Shown here: in pieces, positions 26,624 to 34,646 of the stretch
How the letters are laid out: each line of letters starts with the position of its first letter
Position numbering within the stretch: the first letter of the stretch is position 1
Assembly (NCBI RefSeq): GCF_003265345.1
Contig: NZ_QFWW01000006.1
Location: forward strand, 366,985 to 430,984
Length of the DNA stretch: 64,000 nt
Reading direction: 5' to 3'
From: Lentzea terrae
GTDB taxonomy: Bacteria > Actinomycetota > Actinomycetes > Mycobacteriales > Pseudonocardiaceae
Notes under the pieces: model-generated
Seen by the model: the letters and a program-made list of their open reading frames with translations, nothing else
The model's database searches: none
What the model was told of the DNA's origin: nothing
Program-made: the position numbers and the translations under genes

Positions 26624-27832
26624 TCAGGCCCAGGTGACCGGGAGTGAGTGGACGCCGTAGATGTTCATGTTGGTGCGGAGCTTCACGTCGGCGGCCGGCA
26701 CAGCCAGCTCCAACGACGGGAAGCGGCGCAGCAGGCCCTCGAAACCGGCGCGCATCTCGATGCGGGCCAGCTGCTGGCCGAGGCACTGGTGGATGCCGTG
26801 CCCGAAGGCGACCTGGCCGCGGACCTTGCGGTGCACGTCCAGCACGTCGGGGTGCTCGAACCGGGCAGGGTCGCGGTTGGCGGCCAGCAGCGAGACGACG
26901 ACGGTCGAGCCCGCGGGGATCGTTTCGCCGCCGAGTTCGAGGTCCTCGGTGGCATAGCGGTAGAAGATGTCCGCCACCGAGAGGTAGCGCATCAGCTCCT
27001 CGACGGCATCGGGCACCAGCGACGGGTCAGCTCGCAGTTCGGCCAGCTGGGACGGGTGCTCCAGCAACGCGAAGGTGCCCAGTGCCAACATGTTCGCGGT
27101 GGTTTCGTGGCCGGCCAGCAGCAGCAGGAACGCCATGCCGGTCAGGTCCTCGATGCTGAGGTCCTCGTCGCGGGCCAGGTCCGAGAGGATGTCCTCGGCG
27201 GGGTCGGCCCGCTTGGCCGTCACCAGTTCCGCCAGGTACCCGAACATCGCGCCGAACGCGGCCAGCTTGTCGTCGAGGGCGATGTCGCGCTCCATGAACC
27301 TCGAGGAGTTCGACTGGAAGGTCTCGCGGTCGGCGTACGGGACGCCGAGCAGTTCGCAGATCACCAGTGACGGCACGGGAAGCGCGAACTCCTGCACGAG
27401 GTCTACCGGCGGGGTCAGCGTTGCCAGCGAGTCCAGCTGCTGTTCGGTGATGGCGACGATGTCGTCTTCGAGCTGCTTCATCCGCTTCACGGTGAACGCG
27501 CCGGTCAGCTTGCGGCGCAACGCGGTGTGGTCCGGCGGGTCCATGCTGATGAACAGACCAGGCACCTGCGGGGACGGCTCGGTCTGCTCCGGCATACCGG
27601 GTGTCTCGAACGGCACGTGGATGATGCCGATGTCCTGGCGGCTGCTGAACCTGGTGTCGGACATGACCTGGCGCACCGCGTCGTAACCGGTGACCAGCCA
27701 GCCCTCGTGGCCGTCCGGGAAGGTCATCGGGCTGACCGGCCGGGTCTCGCGCAACGCCGTGATTTGGCTGGGCGGATCGAACGGGCCCGCGTCGCGGTCG
27801 GTCGGCAGGACCTGCAGGACGATCTGGCTCAT
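26624..27832 (-). CDS. Cytochrome P450 (bacterial CYP105/107-like)
   Basis: This 402-aa soluble P450 has the I-helix AGHETTAN, the ExxR motif in EELMR and the heme loop FGHGIHQCLG with ligand Cys350. It needs ferredoxin and a reductase, neither of which is nearby. The ATG at 27832 is preceded by GAGGGGAA. Three 11-bp-spaced heptamers lie 48 bp upstream, matching SARP sites and the arrangement before the DUF4097 gene; the SARP gene itself lies immediately upstream. A second P450 at 44166 is a related but separate gene. Confidence 0.9.
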   Translation of the reverse strand: MSQIVLQVLPTDRDAGPFDPPSQITALRETRPVSPMTFPDGHEGWLVTGYDAVRQVMSDTRFSSRQDIGIIHVPFETPGMPEQTEPSPQVPGLFISMDPPDHTALRRKLTGAFTVKRMKQLEDDIVAITEQQLDSLATLTPPVDLVQEFALPVPSLVICELLGVPYADRETFQSNSSRFMERDIALDDKLAAFGAMFGYLAELVTAKRADPAEDILSDLARDEDLSIEDLTGMAFLLLLAGHETTANMLALGTFALLEHPSQLAELRADPSLVPDAVEELMRYLSVADIFYRYATEDLELGGETIPAGSTVVVSLLAANRDPARFEHPDVLDVHRKVRGQVAFGHGIHQCLGQQLARIEMRAGFEGLLRRFPSLELAVPAADVKLRTNMNIYGVHSLPVTWA

Positions 27833-27844
27833 CGGATTTCCCCT

Positions 27845-27866
27845 CGTGGTGGTGTGTGCCACCACG
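27845..27866 (-). promoter_or_regulatory. Hairpin in the P450 leader
   Basis: CGTGGTGG and CCACCACG form an 8-bp stem with a six-base loop between the SARP-type site and the P450 ribosome-binding site. It could affect initiation, or it could be incidental. Confidence 0.35.
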
Positions 27867-27879
27867 ATCAGCAAGAGGC

Positions 27880-27908
27880 CAGACACGGGGCTGTCACGAC
27901 GCTGACAC
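27880..27908 (-). promoter_or_regulatory. SARP-type binding site upstream of the P450
   Basis: On the minus strand, the heptamers GTGTCAG, GTGACAG and GTGTCTG start exactly 11 bp apart. SARP (OmpR-type) activators bind direct heptamer repeats with one-helical-turn spacing near the -35 region. The proximal edge is 48 bp from the start codon. Related triplets occur at 31905 and 41760. Confidence 0.65.
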
Positions 27909-27923
27909 GGGCCAAGAGCGGGG

Positions 27924-30900
27924 TCAGGGAGCCAATGTCACCGCGACCAGCTCGTCCCAGCCGGTCTCCGCCCCCTCCCTGGCCGCCACGTCGAACGCCG
28001 CGTCGCCGAGGTGATGCCGGGCTGCCTGCTCGATCTGGGACACGTACGGGTTGGAGAGGTCGGCGAGGCCGAGCACGCTCGCGCTCGCCGTCAGCAGCCG
28101 CGCGGCCTGCTCGTACTGCTCACGCCGTACGGCCAGGTCTGCGACCCCGACGATCGTCTGCGCGACCAGAGGCGCGTGTCCCGTCTCGGCCGCCATCTGA
28201 CAGGCCGCGGCCAGGTGCTCGCGTGCCTCCCCCAGATCGTCGGTGAAATGCCCGTGCAGGGCATGCGCCGCAGCACGCAGGTGTGGCTGCATTCCTTCGT
28301 CGCCGAGCAACTTCATTGCGACATCGAGCTGTTCGAAGGCTTCTGAGGCGTTGCCGTTCCATGCGGCAAGTTCGACCTTCGCCAGTGCCAGTGCGGCCAG
28401 CGTGCCCGGCCAGGTGACCCCTTCGGCACGGCGCCCCGCCTCGGCCACGGCTGCCGCGCAGGCGTCCTTCTCCCCCATGAGCCAGTACAACCGTGCCTGT
28501 CGTACGCGGAACTGCACGACGTCGTCGAGGGCGTCGAGTTCGGCGACGACCGCGATCGCGTGGTCGAAGTGCTCGCACGCCTCGGCGAACTCACCGCGCA
28601 GGGCGAGGCGGTCGGCCAGTTCGGTCTGGGCGAAGGAGGTGCCGAACCGCTCGCCGAGCACCCGGAACTCGACGAGCGACTCCTCGAAGCACGCCTCCGC
28701 CTCCTCGCCCTGGCCGAGCGAGACCCGCACCTTGCCGATGTGCAGCCGGGACAAGGCGCGCACCCACGGGTCGTCGTCGGCCAGCAACGACTCGAACGCG
28801 GGCAGCACGGCGTCCGGCTCGCTCAGCAGCCGTTCCAGCGGAACGACGAGCCGCAGCCCCGGATGAACGTGCGGAGCGCGTCTGCCGAACTCGTAGGCCT
28901 TGTGCACCCACTGCGCGGCTTCGGACACGGCACCCGGTCCGGACGTGACGAACATCGAAGTGAGCGCGTACACCACCGCCCGGACCTCGTCGGGCACCTC
29001 ACCGGGGGTGTTGATGGCCGCGGTGATCAGCTCCATGCCCTCGGACTTGCGGCCGACGAGCCACCAGTACCAGGCTGCGGCCGCGGCGAGCCGCATCGCC
29101 GCGTGCGCCTCACCGGCCGCGAGCGCACCACGCATCGCCGAACCGATGTTGTCGTGCTCCGCCTTCAACGTGGCGAGCCACTCCAACTGGTCGGAACGGC
29201 GCAACCGCGGCTCCGCAGCCTCGGCGAGCTCGGTGAAACAGGCGAGATGCGCCTGCCGGGCCAGCTCCGACTCCCCCGCCTCCGCGAGCCGCTGGGCGCC
29301 GTACTCCTTGATCGTGCCGAGCATCCGGTACCGCGGTGCGCCCTCCGCGGACGCGACCAGCAGCGACTTCTCCGTCAACGAGGTCAACAGCTCAAGAACC
29401 TCGTACTCCGCAACGAGATCACCGGCGCAGACCCGTTCGGCCGCCTCCAGGCTCGCCCCACCGGCGAACACCGACAGCCGGCGCAGCACCATCCGCTCGG
29501 CGTCGCTCAGCAGCTCCCAGCTCCAGTCGACCATCGCGCGCAACGTCCGGTGCCGGGGCAACGCGGTGCGGCTGCCACCGGTCAGCAACCGGAACCTGTC
29601 GTCCAACCGGTGCGCGAGCTGGTCCACGGACATGGTGCGCAACCTGGCCGCGGCGAGCTCGATCGCGAGCGGCATCCCGTCCAGTGCGCGGCAAACCCGC
29701 TCGACTGTCTCGGCGTCGGCGACGAAGTCCTTGCGCACCACGGCCGCCCGGTCCGCCAGCAGCTGGACGGCGTCGGCTAGGGCGAGCGGTTCGACGGGCC
29801 ACAGCGCCTCACCGGTGATGCCAAGCGGTTCCCGGCTCGTCGCGAGGATCCGCAGCCGCGGGCACTCCCCGAGCAGCCGATGGGCGAGCGCGGCCGCGGC
29901 CTCGATCACGTGCTCGCAGTTGTCCAGCACCAGCAACGTCTCCCGGTCGCGGAGCGCGGCGACGAGCCGGTCCGCCGGCTCCACGTTCGACGCGTCACCG
30001 AGCAGCGCGTCCCGCAGGCCGAGCCCGGACAACGTCGCCGACGCCAGGTCGTCCTCGACGGCCGCCAGCTCCACCAGCCAGACGCCGTCCGGCAGGTCAC
30101 CCAGCAGCGTGCGCGCGGTTTCCGTTGCCAGCCTTGTCTTTCCTGATCCACCCGGTCCGGTCAGCGTGGTCAGCCGATGATCGGACACGAGCTCGCGGAC
30201 CGCGGCGACATCGGTGTGCTTGCCCACGTAACTCGTCAGCTCGGCGCGCAGGTTGGTCTTGCGGGTGTCCTCACGGCGCCCCACCTCGCCGCGCAGCAAC
30301 GCGACGTGCAACGCGGACAGCTCGGGTGACGGGTCGACGCCCAGCTCGTCGGCAAGGGCTTCCCGCGCGCGTTGATACGCCTGCAGCGCCTCGCTGTTCC
30401 GTCCCGCGGCGACCAGCGCGCGCATCAACGCCGCAACCAGCTTCTCCCGCACCGGATGCGCGGCCACGAGGTCCGTCAGCTCGGTGACGAGGTCCGCGCC
30501 GTGACCGAGGCCGATCTCGGCCTCGAACCGGTCTTCCGCGGTCGCCAGCCGCAGTCCCTCGAGCCTGGTGGCCGCCGCCTCGAACGCCTCGCTGTCCTGC
30601 AGACCGACGTCCTGCATGGCCGGTCCGCGCCACAACTCCAGCGCGTCGCGCAACCGTTGCACCCGCAGCGGCCCCTGGTCGTTGCGGAGCCTCTCGAACC
30701 GCACCGCGTCGACCGCGTCCGGGTCCACCGTCAGCCGGTAGCCGTCCGTCAGCCCCTCGACGACCGCACCCGGAAGTGCCTTGCGCAACCGGGAAACCAG
30801 GCGCTGCAAGGCGTTCGCCGCATCGGCCGGCGGGTGCTCGCCCCAGATCCAGTCGACCAGTGCCGCTTTCGAGACCACCTGACCCGGGCTGAGCGCGAGA

Positions 30901-30995
30901 GCGACGAGCAGCCCTCGCAGCCGTGCACCGGGCACGTCCGCGAGAGCGCCGTCGTCCGCGCGAACCTCGAAAGGTCCCAGAATCCCGATCTGCAC
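27924..30995 (-). CDS. SARP-family transcriptional activator (AfsR-like: DNA-binding, BTAD, NB-ARC, TPR)
   Basis: This 1023-aa regulator has an OmpR-type winged helix (about 1-90, IGILGPFEVRADDG), a bacterial transcriptional activation domain (95-240), an NB-ARC ATPase with Walker A GPGGSGKT and Walker B LLVLDNCEH, and a C-terminal TPR-like helical region. The order matches AfsR-type activators of secondary metabolism. The GTG at 30995 has AGGA nine bases upstream. The larger open frame merges with the DUF4097 gene in another phase and is not real. Triple 11-bp repeats lie before the P450, before DUF4097 and before a distant carboxypeptidase gene, and are probable targets. It lies 41 bases after DUF4097 and is probably in that transcript. 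Confidence 0.88.
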   Translation of the reverse strand: MQIGILGPFEVRADDGALADVPGARLRGLLVALALSPGQVVSKAALVDWIWGEHPPADAANALQRLVSRLRKALPGAVVEGLTDGYRLTVDPDAVDAVRFERLRNDQGPLRVQRLRDALELWRGPAMQDVGLQDSEAFEAAATRLEGLRLATAEDRFEAEIGLGHGADLVTELTDLVAAHPVREKLVAALMRALVAAGRNSEALQAYQRAREALADELGVDPSPELSALHVALLRGEVGRREDTRKTNLRAELTSYVGKHTDVAAVRELVSDHRLTTLTGPGGSGKTRLATETARTLLGDLPDGVWLVELAAVEDDLASATLSGLGLRDALLGDASNVEPADRLVAALRDRETLLVLDNCEHVIEAAAALAHRLLGECPRLRILATSREPLGITGEALWPVEPLALADAVQLLADRAAVVRKDFVADAETVERVCRALDGMPLAIELAAARLRTMSVDQLAHRLDDRFRLLTGGSRTALPRHRTLRAMVDWSWELLSDAERMVLRRLSVFAGGASLEAAERVCAGDLVAEYEVLELLTSLTEKSLLVASAEGAPRYRMLGTIKEYGAQRLAEAGESELARQAHLACFTELAEAAEPRLRRSDQLEWLATLKAEHDNIGSAMRGALAAGEAHAAMRLAAAAAWYWWLVGRKSEGMELITAAINTPGEVPDEVRAVVYALTSMFVTSGPGAVSEAAQWVHKAYEFGRRAPHVHPGLRLVVPLERLLSEPDAVLPAFESLLADDDPWVRALSRLHIGKVRVSLGQGEEAEACFEESLVEFRVLGERFGTSFAQTELADRLALRGEFAEACEHFDHAIAVVAELDALDDVVQFRVRQARLYWLMGEKDACAAAVAEAGRRAEGVTWPGTLAALALAKVELAAWNGNASEAFEQLDVAMKLLGDEGMQPHLRAAAHALHGHFTDDLGEAREHLAAACQMAAETGHAPLVAQTIVGVADLAVRREQYEQAARLLTASASVLGLADLSNPYVSQIEQAARHHLGDAAFDVAAREGAETGWDELVAVTLAP

Positions 30996-31036
30996 CTGCC
31001 CGATCCTGCCACGGGCTCCTGGCAGATCGCTGACGC

Positions 31037-31858
31037 TCAAGCAGCGACCGGGTGGATGACGATGTCGTCGAGCCGCGTGCGGGCGTGAACCCTGACCGCG
31101 CCGTCGTTCCGGCTCGGCAGGGAGCTGCGCACCAGGCCCTTCGTGCTCTTCGCGTCGACCTGGACGGAGGTGCCCGCGGTGATGCCGACCTCGATGCCGC
31201 CGGAGGCGTTCATCAGCTCCAGCTGACCGCGCGTGACCTGTCCGATCCGGATCGGACAGTTGGCAGCCTTCGCGGTGATGCTGCCGTCGGCCCTGCCGAT
31301 GTCGAAGCTGCCGTCGGAACCGCCCAGGTCGACGTCCGCGTGGGCGTGGCCGATCCAGACCTTCCCGGACGAGCCCTGATAGCTGACGGTGCCCTCGGCC
31401 TCGCCGATGCGCACAGCGGCCGAGCTGCCGTCCAGGACAGCGGTCCCGGCGACGTGGCCGACGGCGAGCCCGCCCGCACCGAGGTTGCCCCGCAGCGAGG
31501 CGACGCGGTCGAGCTGCACCTGCCCCGAGCCGATGTTGACCTCGCAGTCGCCGAGCACACCGTCGGCCTGCACCTCCGTCCACGCCGTGTGCAGGATCAG
31601 CCTGGACCCGGCCGGCAGCTCGACGGTGATGGCGACGGAACCGTTCTGGTCGCCCGACTTGGTCGTCTTGACGGCCAGGACGCCGTCGGAGAAGTCGACC
31701 CTGGTCTTCTCGGCGACCTTGACGTCCTTGGCGTTGGCGCTGTTGACGGGCTCGACCCGCACCACCGTGTCGGGACGCTCGCTCGCGGTGATCCGCACAC
31801 GGGCGCCTGCGGTGGTGAGCGTGGCGGTGATCGGGTTCGGCGTGGTGAACGTGGACAT
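31037..31858 (-). CDS. DUF4097-type beta-helix protein
   Basis: This 273-aa protein consists of short beta-strand repeats (VNIGSGQVQLDRV, VRIGEAEGTV, FDIGRADGSI, CPIRIGQV) characteristic of DUF4097 (YvlB-like) adhesin-type solenoids. There is no signal peptide. The molecular role is unknown; the family is often regulated with envelope or antibiotic-stress genes. GAAGGAG precedes the ATG. A SARP-type triplet lies 47 bp upstream, with the same spacing as before the P450. It is the first gene of the transcript leading to the SARP. Confidence 0.82.
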   Translation of the reverse strand: MSTFTTPNPITATLTTAGARVRITASERPDTVVRVEPVNSANAKDVKVAEKTRVDFSDGVLAVKTTKSGDQNGSVAITVELPAGSRLILHTAWTEVQADGVLGDCEVNIGSGQVQLDRVASLRGNLGAGGLAVGHVAGTAVLDGSSAAVRIGEAEGTVSYQGSSGKVWIGHAHADVDLGGSDGSFDIGRADGSITAKAANCPIRIGQVTRGQLELMNASGGIEVGITAGTSVQVDAKSTKGLVRSSLPSRNDGAVRVHARTRLDDIVIHPVAA

Positions 31859-31904
31859 CTCGGGTCTCCTTCTTGGGTTGTTGCGACCACGTTCGCCAAC
31901 CGGC

Positions 31905-31933
31905 CGGACACGCCGCTGTCACGGCTCTGACAC
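31905..31933 (-). promoter_or_regulatory. SARP-type binding site upstream of the DUF4097 gene
   Basis: On the minus strand, GTGTCAG, GTGACAG and GTGTCCG start 11 bp apart. Two of the three heptamers equal those before the P450, and the distance to the start codon (47 bp) is nearly identical. Confidence 0.65.
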
Positions 31934-31960
31934 CGGCTGGAACCGATGTCAGGGCAGGTG

Positions 31961-32671
31961 TCAGGGCCCTGGGCGGTCGTGCCACCACCGCTCGACAGCC
32001 TGCACGAGCTCCTCACCGATGCGGTCGAGGAACACGGCGGCGTCGGCGAGCCGGGCACCGGCCGGGGTGGCGGAGCCGAGGATCTCGGCGGTGCGGCGGG
32101 CGCTGTCGGCCAGCGCGGTGTTGCGCTGGGCGGTGGCCAGCAGCGACCGGTACCAGAGATCGCCGCCGAGGACGTACTGCTCCCGCCGGCTCGAGGTGCC
32201 CCGCACTCGACGAAGAAGTCCTTGCGCTTCAAGGAAAGCCACGGCCTTCGAGATCGAGGCCGGGCTGACCCGCAGCTGCCGCACCAGATCGGCGACGGTG
32301 AGGCTGCCGGAGTCGGTGACGTACAGGCAGGCGAACACGCTCGCCGCCATCTGCGGCAGGCCGGTCTGCGCCAGCATCGAGGTGAGCTCCTCGAACGCGT
32401 CGGCCACCGCGTCCGGGTCGCGTCCGTACGGGTCAGCGGGCACCGGCGCCGGGCGGGTGGAGCCGTTCTTCGGCCGCCGTGCGCGCCGGACGGAGGCCCG
32501 CTGTGCCTCCCCCGCGCGGTAGTCGGCCGGACCGCCGTTCCTGGCCACCTCGCGGGAGATCGTCGAGGTGGACCGTCCCAGCTCACGGGCGATCTCGGCG
32601 TATCCGAGCCCTGCGGTCAGTCCGGCGGCGATGCGCTGCCGGTCCTACTGGCTCAGCCTGCGTTCGGGCAT
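31961..32671 (-). pseudogene. MarR/GbsR-like regulator with in-frame amber codon after residue 8
   Basis: Reading from the ATG at 32671 gives MPERRLSQ, then TAG (32645-32647), then DRQRIAAGLTAGLGYAEIAR and an IS30-like HTH (ELGRSTSTISREVARNGG). The frame then continues into a winged-helix MarR/GbsR domain (SLTVADLVRQLRVSPASISK) of a 195-aa open frame. Both halves are one conserved domain pair in related proteins, where I expect Glu at the stop, so a single G-to-T change (GAG to TAG) would explain it. If translation restarts at the GTG at 32548, the winged helix survives without the first HTH. It lies upstream of DUF4097 in the same direction. The stop should be confirmed by reads. Confidence 0.6.
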
Positions 32672-32824
32672 GCCCGGACTGTACGCGGTCAGCGCAACAC
32701 GACCCCGTTGCGTTCATCGGCAGCACCAACGCACGGATTGCAGGATTCTGACCAGTTCAAACGGCCATGAGCGGTGCTCAAGTTCGTTGACCGATCAGTG
32801 AAGGCTTCGTAGCTTTCGCGGATC

Positions 32825-34006
32825 GTGAACACAAATTCGTACACCGCACCTGTCCCGGCCGGCCGTTCGCTGGCCCCTGACCTCGCGCGCGGCCTGATGC
32901 TGTTGCTCATCGCGCTGGCGCACGCACCGGGGTTCCTGAGCTCCTGGCGTTCGGGCCTGCCGCTGCTCGACGACGTCACGCTGTTCATGAAATCGCTGAT
33001 CGCCGACAACCAGGCCCGCGCGATGTTCGTGTTCCTGTTCGGCTACGGCCTGGGCCAGCTCGCCCACCGGCACCACGCCCGCGGCGGCGACTGGCCGGGC
33101 CTGCGCAAGTTGCTGCGGCGCCGCAGCGTCTGGCTGGTCCTGATCGGGTTCGCGCACACCATCCTGCTGGTGCCCATCGACATCGTCGCCATCTACGGTC
33201 TCGCCCTGCTGCTGTGCACACCGATGGTGCGCGCGACGGACAGGACGCTCGGTTGGACGGCCGCGCTGACCTTGTTGCCCGCCACGCTGCTGCTCGCCTG
33301 GCAGAGCGTGAACGCGCAGCTCGGCCTCCAGGCCGGCGCACCGGTCACCTTCGCGCCGTTCATGGAGCCCAACTACGGCGCGCACGTCCTCGCCAACGTG
33401 ACCAAGCCGGCACAGGCGCTGCTGGGTGTCGTGATGGTGCTGCCCGGAATGCTGCTGGGGATCTGGGCGGCCCGCCGCAGGTTCCTGGACCGTCCGACCG
33501 AGCACCGCAGCACGCTGCGCCGCGCCGCTCTCGGCCTGCTCGCCTTGGCACTGCTCGGCCGGTTGCCCGCTGCCCTGCTGGCTGCCGGGGTGTGGCACAC
33601 CGACTCGATCAGTCTGCAGTGGACGGTCGCGGCCGCGCACGACCTGACCGGGTTCGCGGGCGGCATCGGCCTGGCCGCCGCCGTGGGCCTGGCGGCGGCG
33701 CGGATCGGAGACCGGCCCGGACGGCTCACCACCGCACTGGCCGCGCTCGGCCAGCGTTCGCTGACGTTCTACCTGTTCCAGTCCGCGGTGTGGCTGGCCT
33801 TGTTCTACCCGTTCACCTTCGACCTGCGCGCCGAGGTGAGCCTGGCCGGCAGCTACGGCATCGCCGCGGCAGTCTTCGTCGTGTCGGTGCTGCTCGCCGA
33901 ATGGATGCGCCGCACAGGACAGCGCGGACCGATGGAGGTGCTGTTGCGCCGGATGTCGTACCCGCGCGCTAAAACTCCAGCCGATAGCCCATCCCCGGCT
34001 CGGTGA
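32825..34006 (+). CDS. DUF418-type membrane protein
   Basis: This 393-aa polytopic membrane protein has the RSLAPDLARGLMLLLIALAH start and the RAMFVFLFGYGLGQLAHR motif of the DUF418 family, with eight to ten hydrophobic helices and a DUF418 C-terminal domain (LGQRSLTFYLFQS). Its function is unknown; it may be an acyltransferase-3-like transporter. The GTG at 32825 has no clear ribosome-binding site, so it may be leaderless. It overlaps kdpE tail to tail by 38 bases. Confidence 0.85.
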   Translation: MNTNSYTAPVPAGRSLAPDLARGLMLLLIALAHAPGFLSSWRSGLPLLDDVTLFMKSLIADNQARAMFVFLFGYGLGQLAHRHHARGGDWPGLRKLLRRRSVWLVLIGFAHTILLVPIDIVAIYGLALLLCTPMVRATDRTLGWTAALTLLPATLLLAWQSVNAQLGLQAGAPVTFAPFMEPNYGAHVLANVTKPAQALLGVVMVLPGMLLGIWAARRRFLDRPTEHRSTLRRAALGLLALALLGRLPAALLAAGVWHTDSISLQWTVAAAHDLTGFAGGIGLAAAVGLAAARIGDRPGRLTTALAALGQRSLTFYLFQSAVWLALFYPFTFDLRAEVSLAGSYGIAAAVFVVSVLLAEWMRRTGQRGPMEVLLRRMSYPRAKTPADSPSPAR

Positions 34007-34646
34007 CGAGGTGCCGGGGACGGGACGGGTCGACCTCGAGCTTGCGCCGCAGCTGTGCCAGGTACACCCGCAGGTACTGCGTCTCGCCGACGTACGTGGG
34101 TCCCCACACCTCGGTGAGGAGCTGCTTCTGCGAGACGAGCCGGCCGGGGTTGCGGGCGAGGATCTCCAGCAGTCCCCACTCGGTCGGGGTGAGGTGCACC
34201 TCGCGGTCGTCGCGGTGCACCCGCTTGACCGCGAGGTCGACGGTGAAGGTCGACGTCTGCACCATCGGTTCTTCCAGCACCTGCACGGTTTTCCTGCGCA
34301 CCGCGGCACGCAGCCGCGCCAGCAGTTCGTCCATGCCGAAGGGCTTGGTCACGTAGTCGTCCGCGCCCGCGTCCAGCGCTTCGACCTTGGCCGCCGAATC
34401 GGTGCGGGCGGACAGCACGATGATCGGCATGGACGACCAGCCCCGCAGCCCGGCGATCACGTCCACGCCGTCGATGTCGGGCAGCCCGAGGTCCAACACC
34501 ACTACGTCCGGTTTTCCTTCCACGGCAACGCTCAGCGCGGTCTTGCCGTCGTAGGCGGTCAGGACGTCGTAACCGCGGGCGCTGAGGTTGATCCGCAGCG
34601 CGCGGACGATCTGCGGTTCGTCGTCGACGACCAGCACCGAGGTCAT
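33969..34646 (-). CDS. kdpE: Response regulator KdpE
   Basis: This 225-aa OmpR-family regulator of potassium uptake has a receiver domain with the phosphoacceptor Asp in VVLDLGLPDIDG and the Lys in VTKPFG. The winged helix ends YLRVYLAQLRRKLEVDP and GYRLEF, as in KdpE. Its start overlaps the kdpD stop (ATGA). It is the last gene of the kdp operon. The likely operator is the triple repeat at 41598-41626 before the operon. Confidence 0.93.
   Translation of the reverse strand: MTSVLVVDDEPQIVRALRINLSARGYDVLTAYDGKTALSVAVEGKPDVVVLDLGLPDIDGVDVIAGLRGWSSMPIIVLSARTDSAAKVEALDAGADDYVTKPFGMDELLARLRAAVRRKTVQVLEEPMVQTSTFTVDLAVKRVHRDDREVHLTPTEWGLLEILARNPGRLVSQKQLLTEVWGPTYVGETQYLRVYLAQLRRKLEVDPSRPRHLVTEPGMGYRLEF

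Noticed and set aside
31905-31933. The heptamer triplet as a MarR operator rather than a SARP site
   Set aside because: MarR sites are usually short inverted repeats; this is a direct repeat at one-turn spacing and recurs where no MarR gene is adjacent.
30996-31988. Extension of the SARP frame up to 31988
   Set aside because: It runs through the DUF4097 gene in another phase and gives low-complexity Arg-rich protein; the SARP starts at the GTG at 30995.
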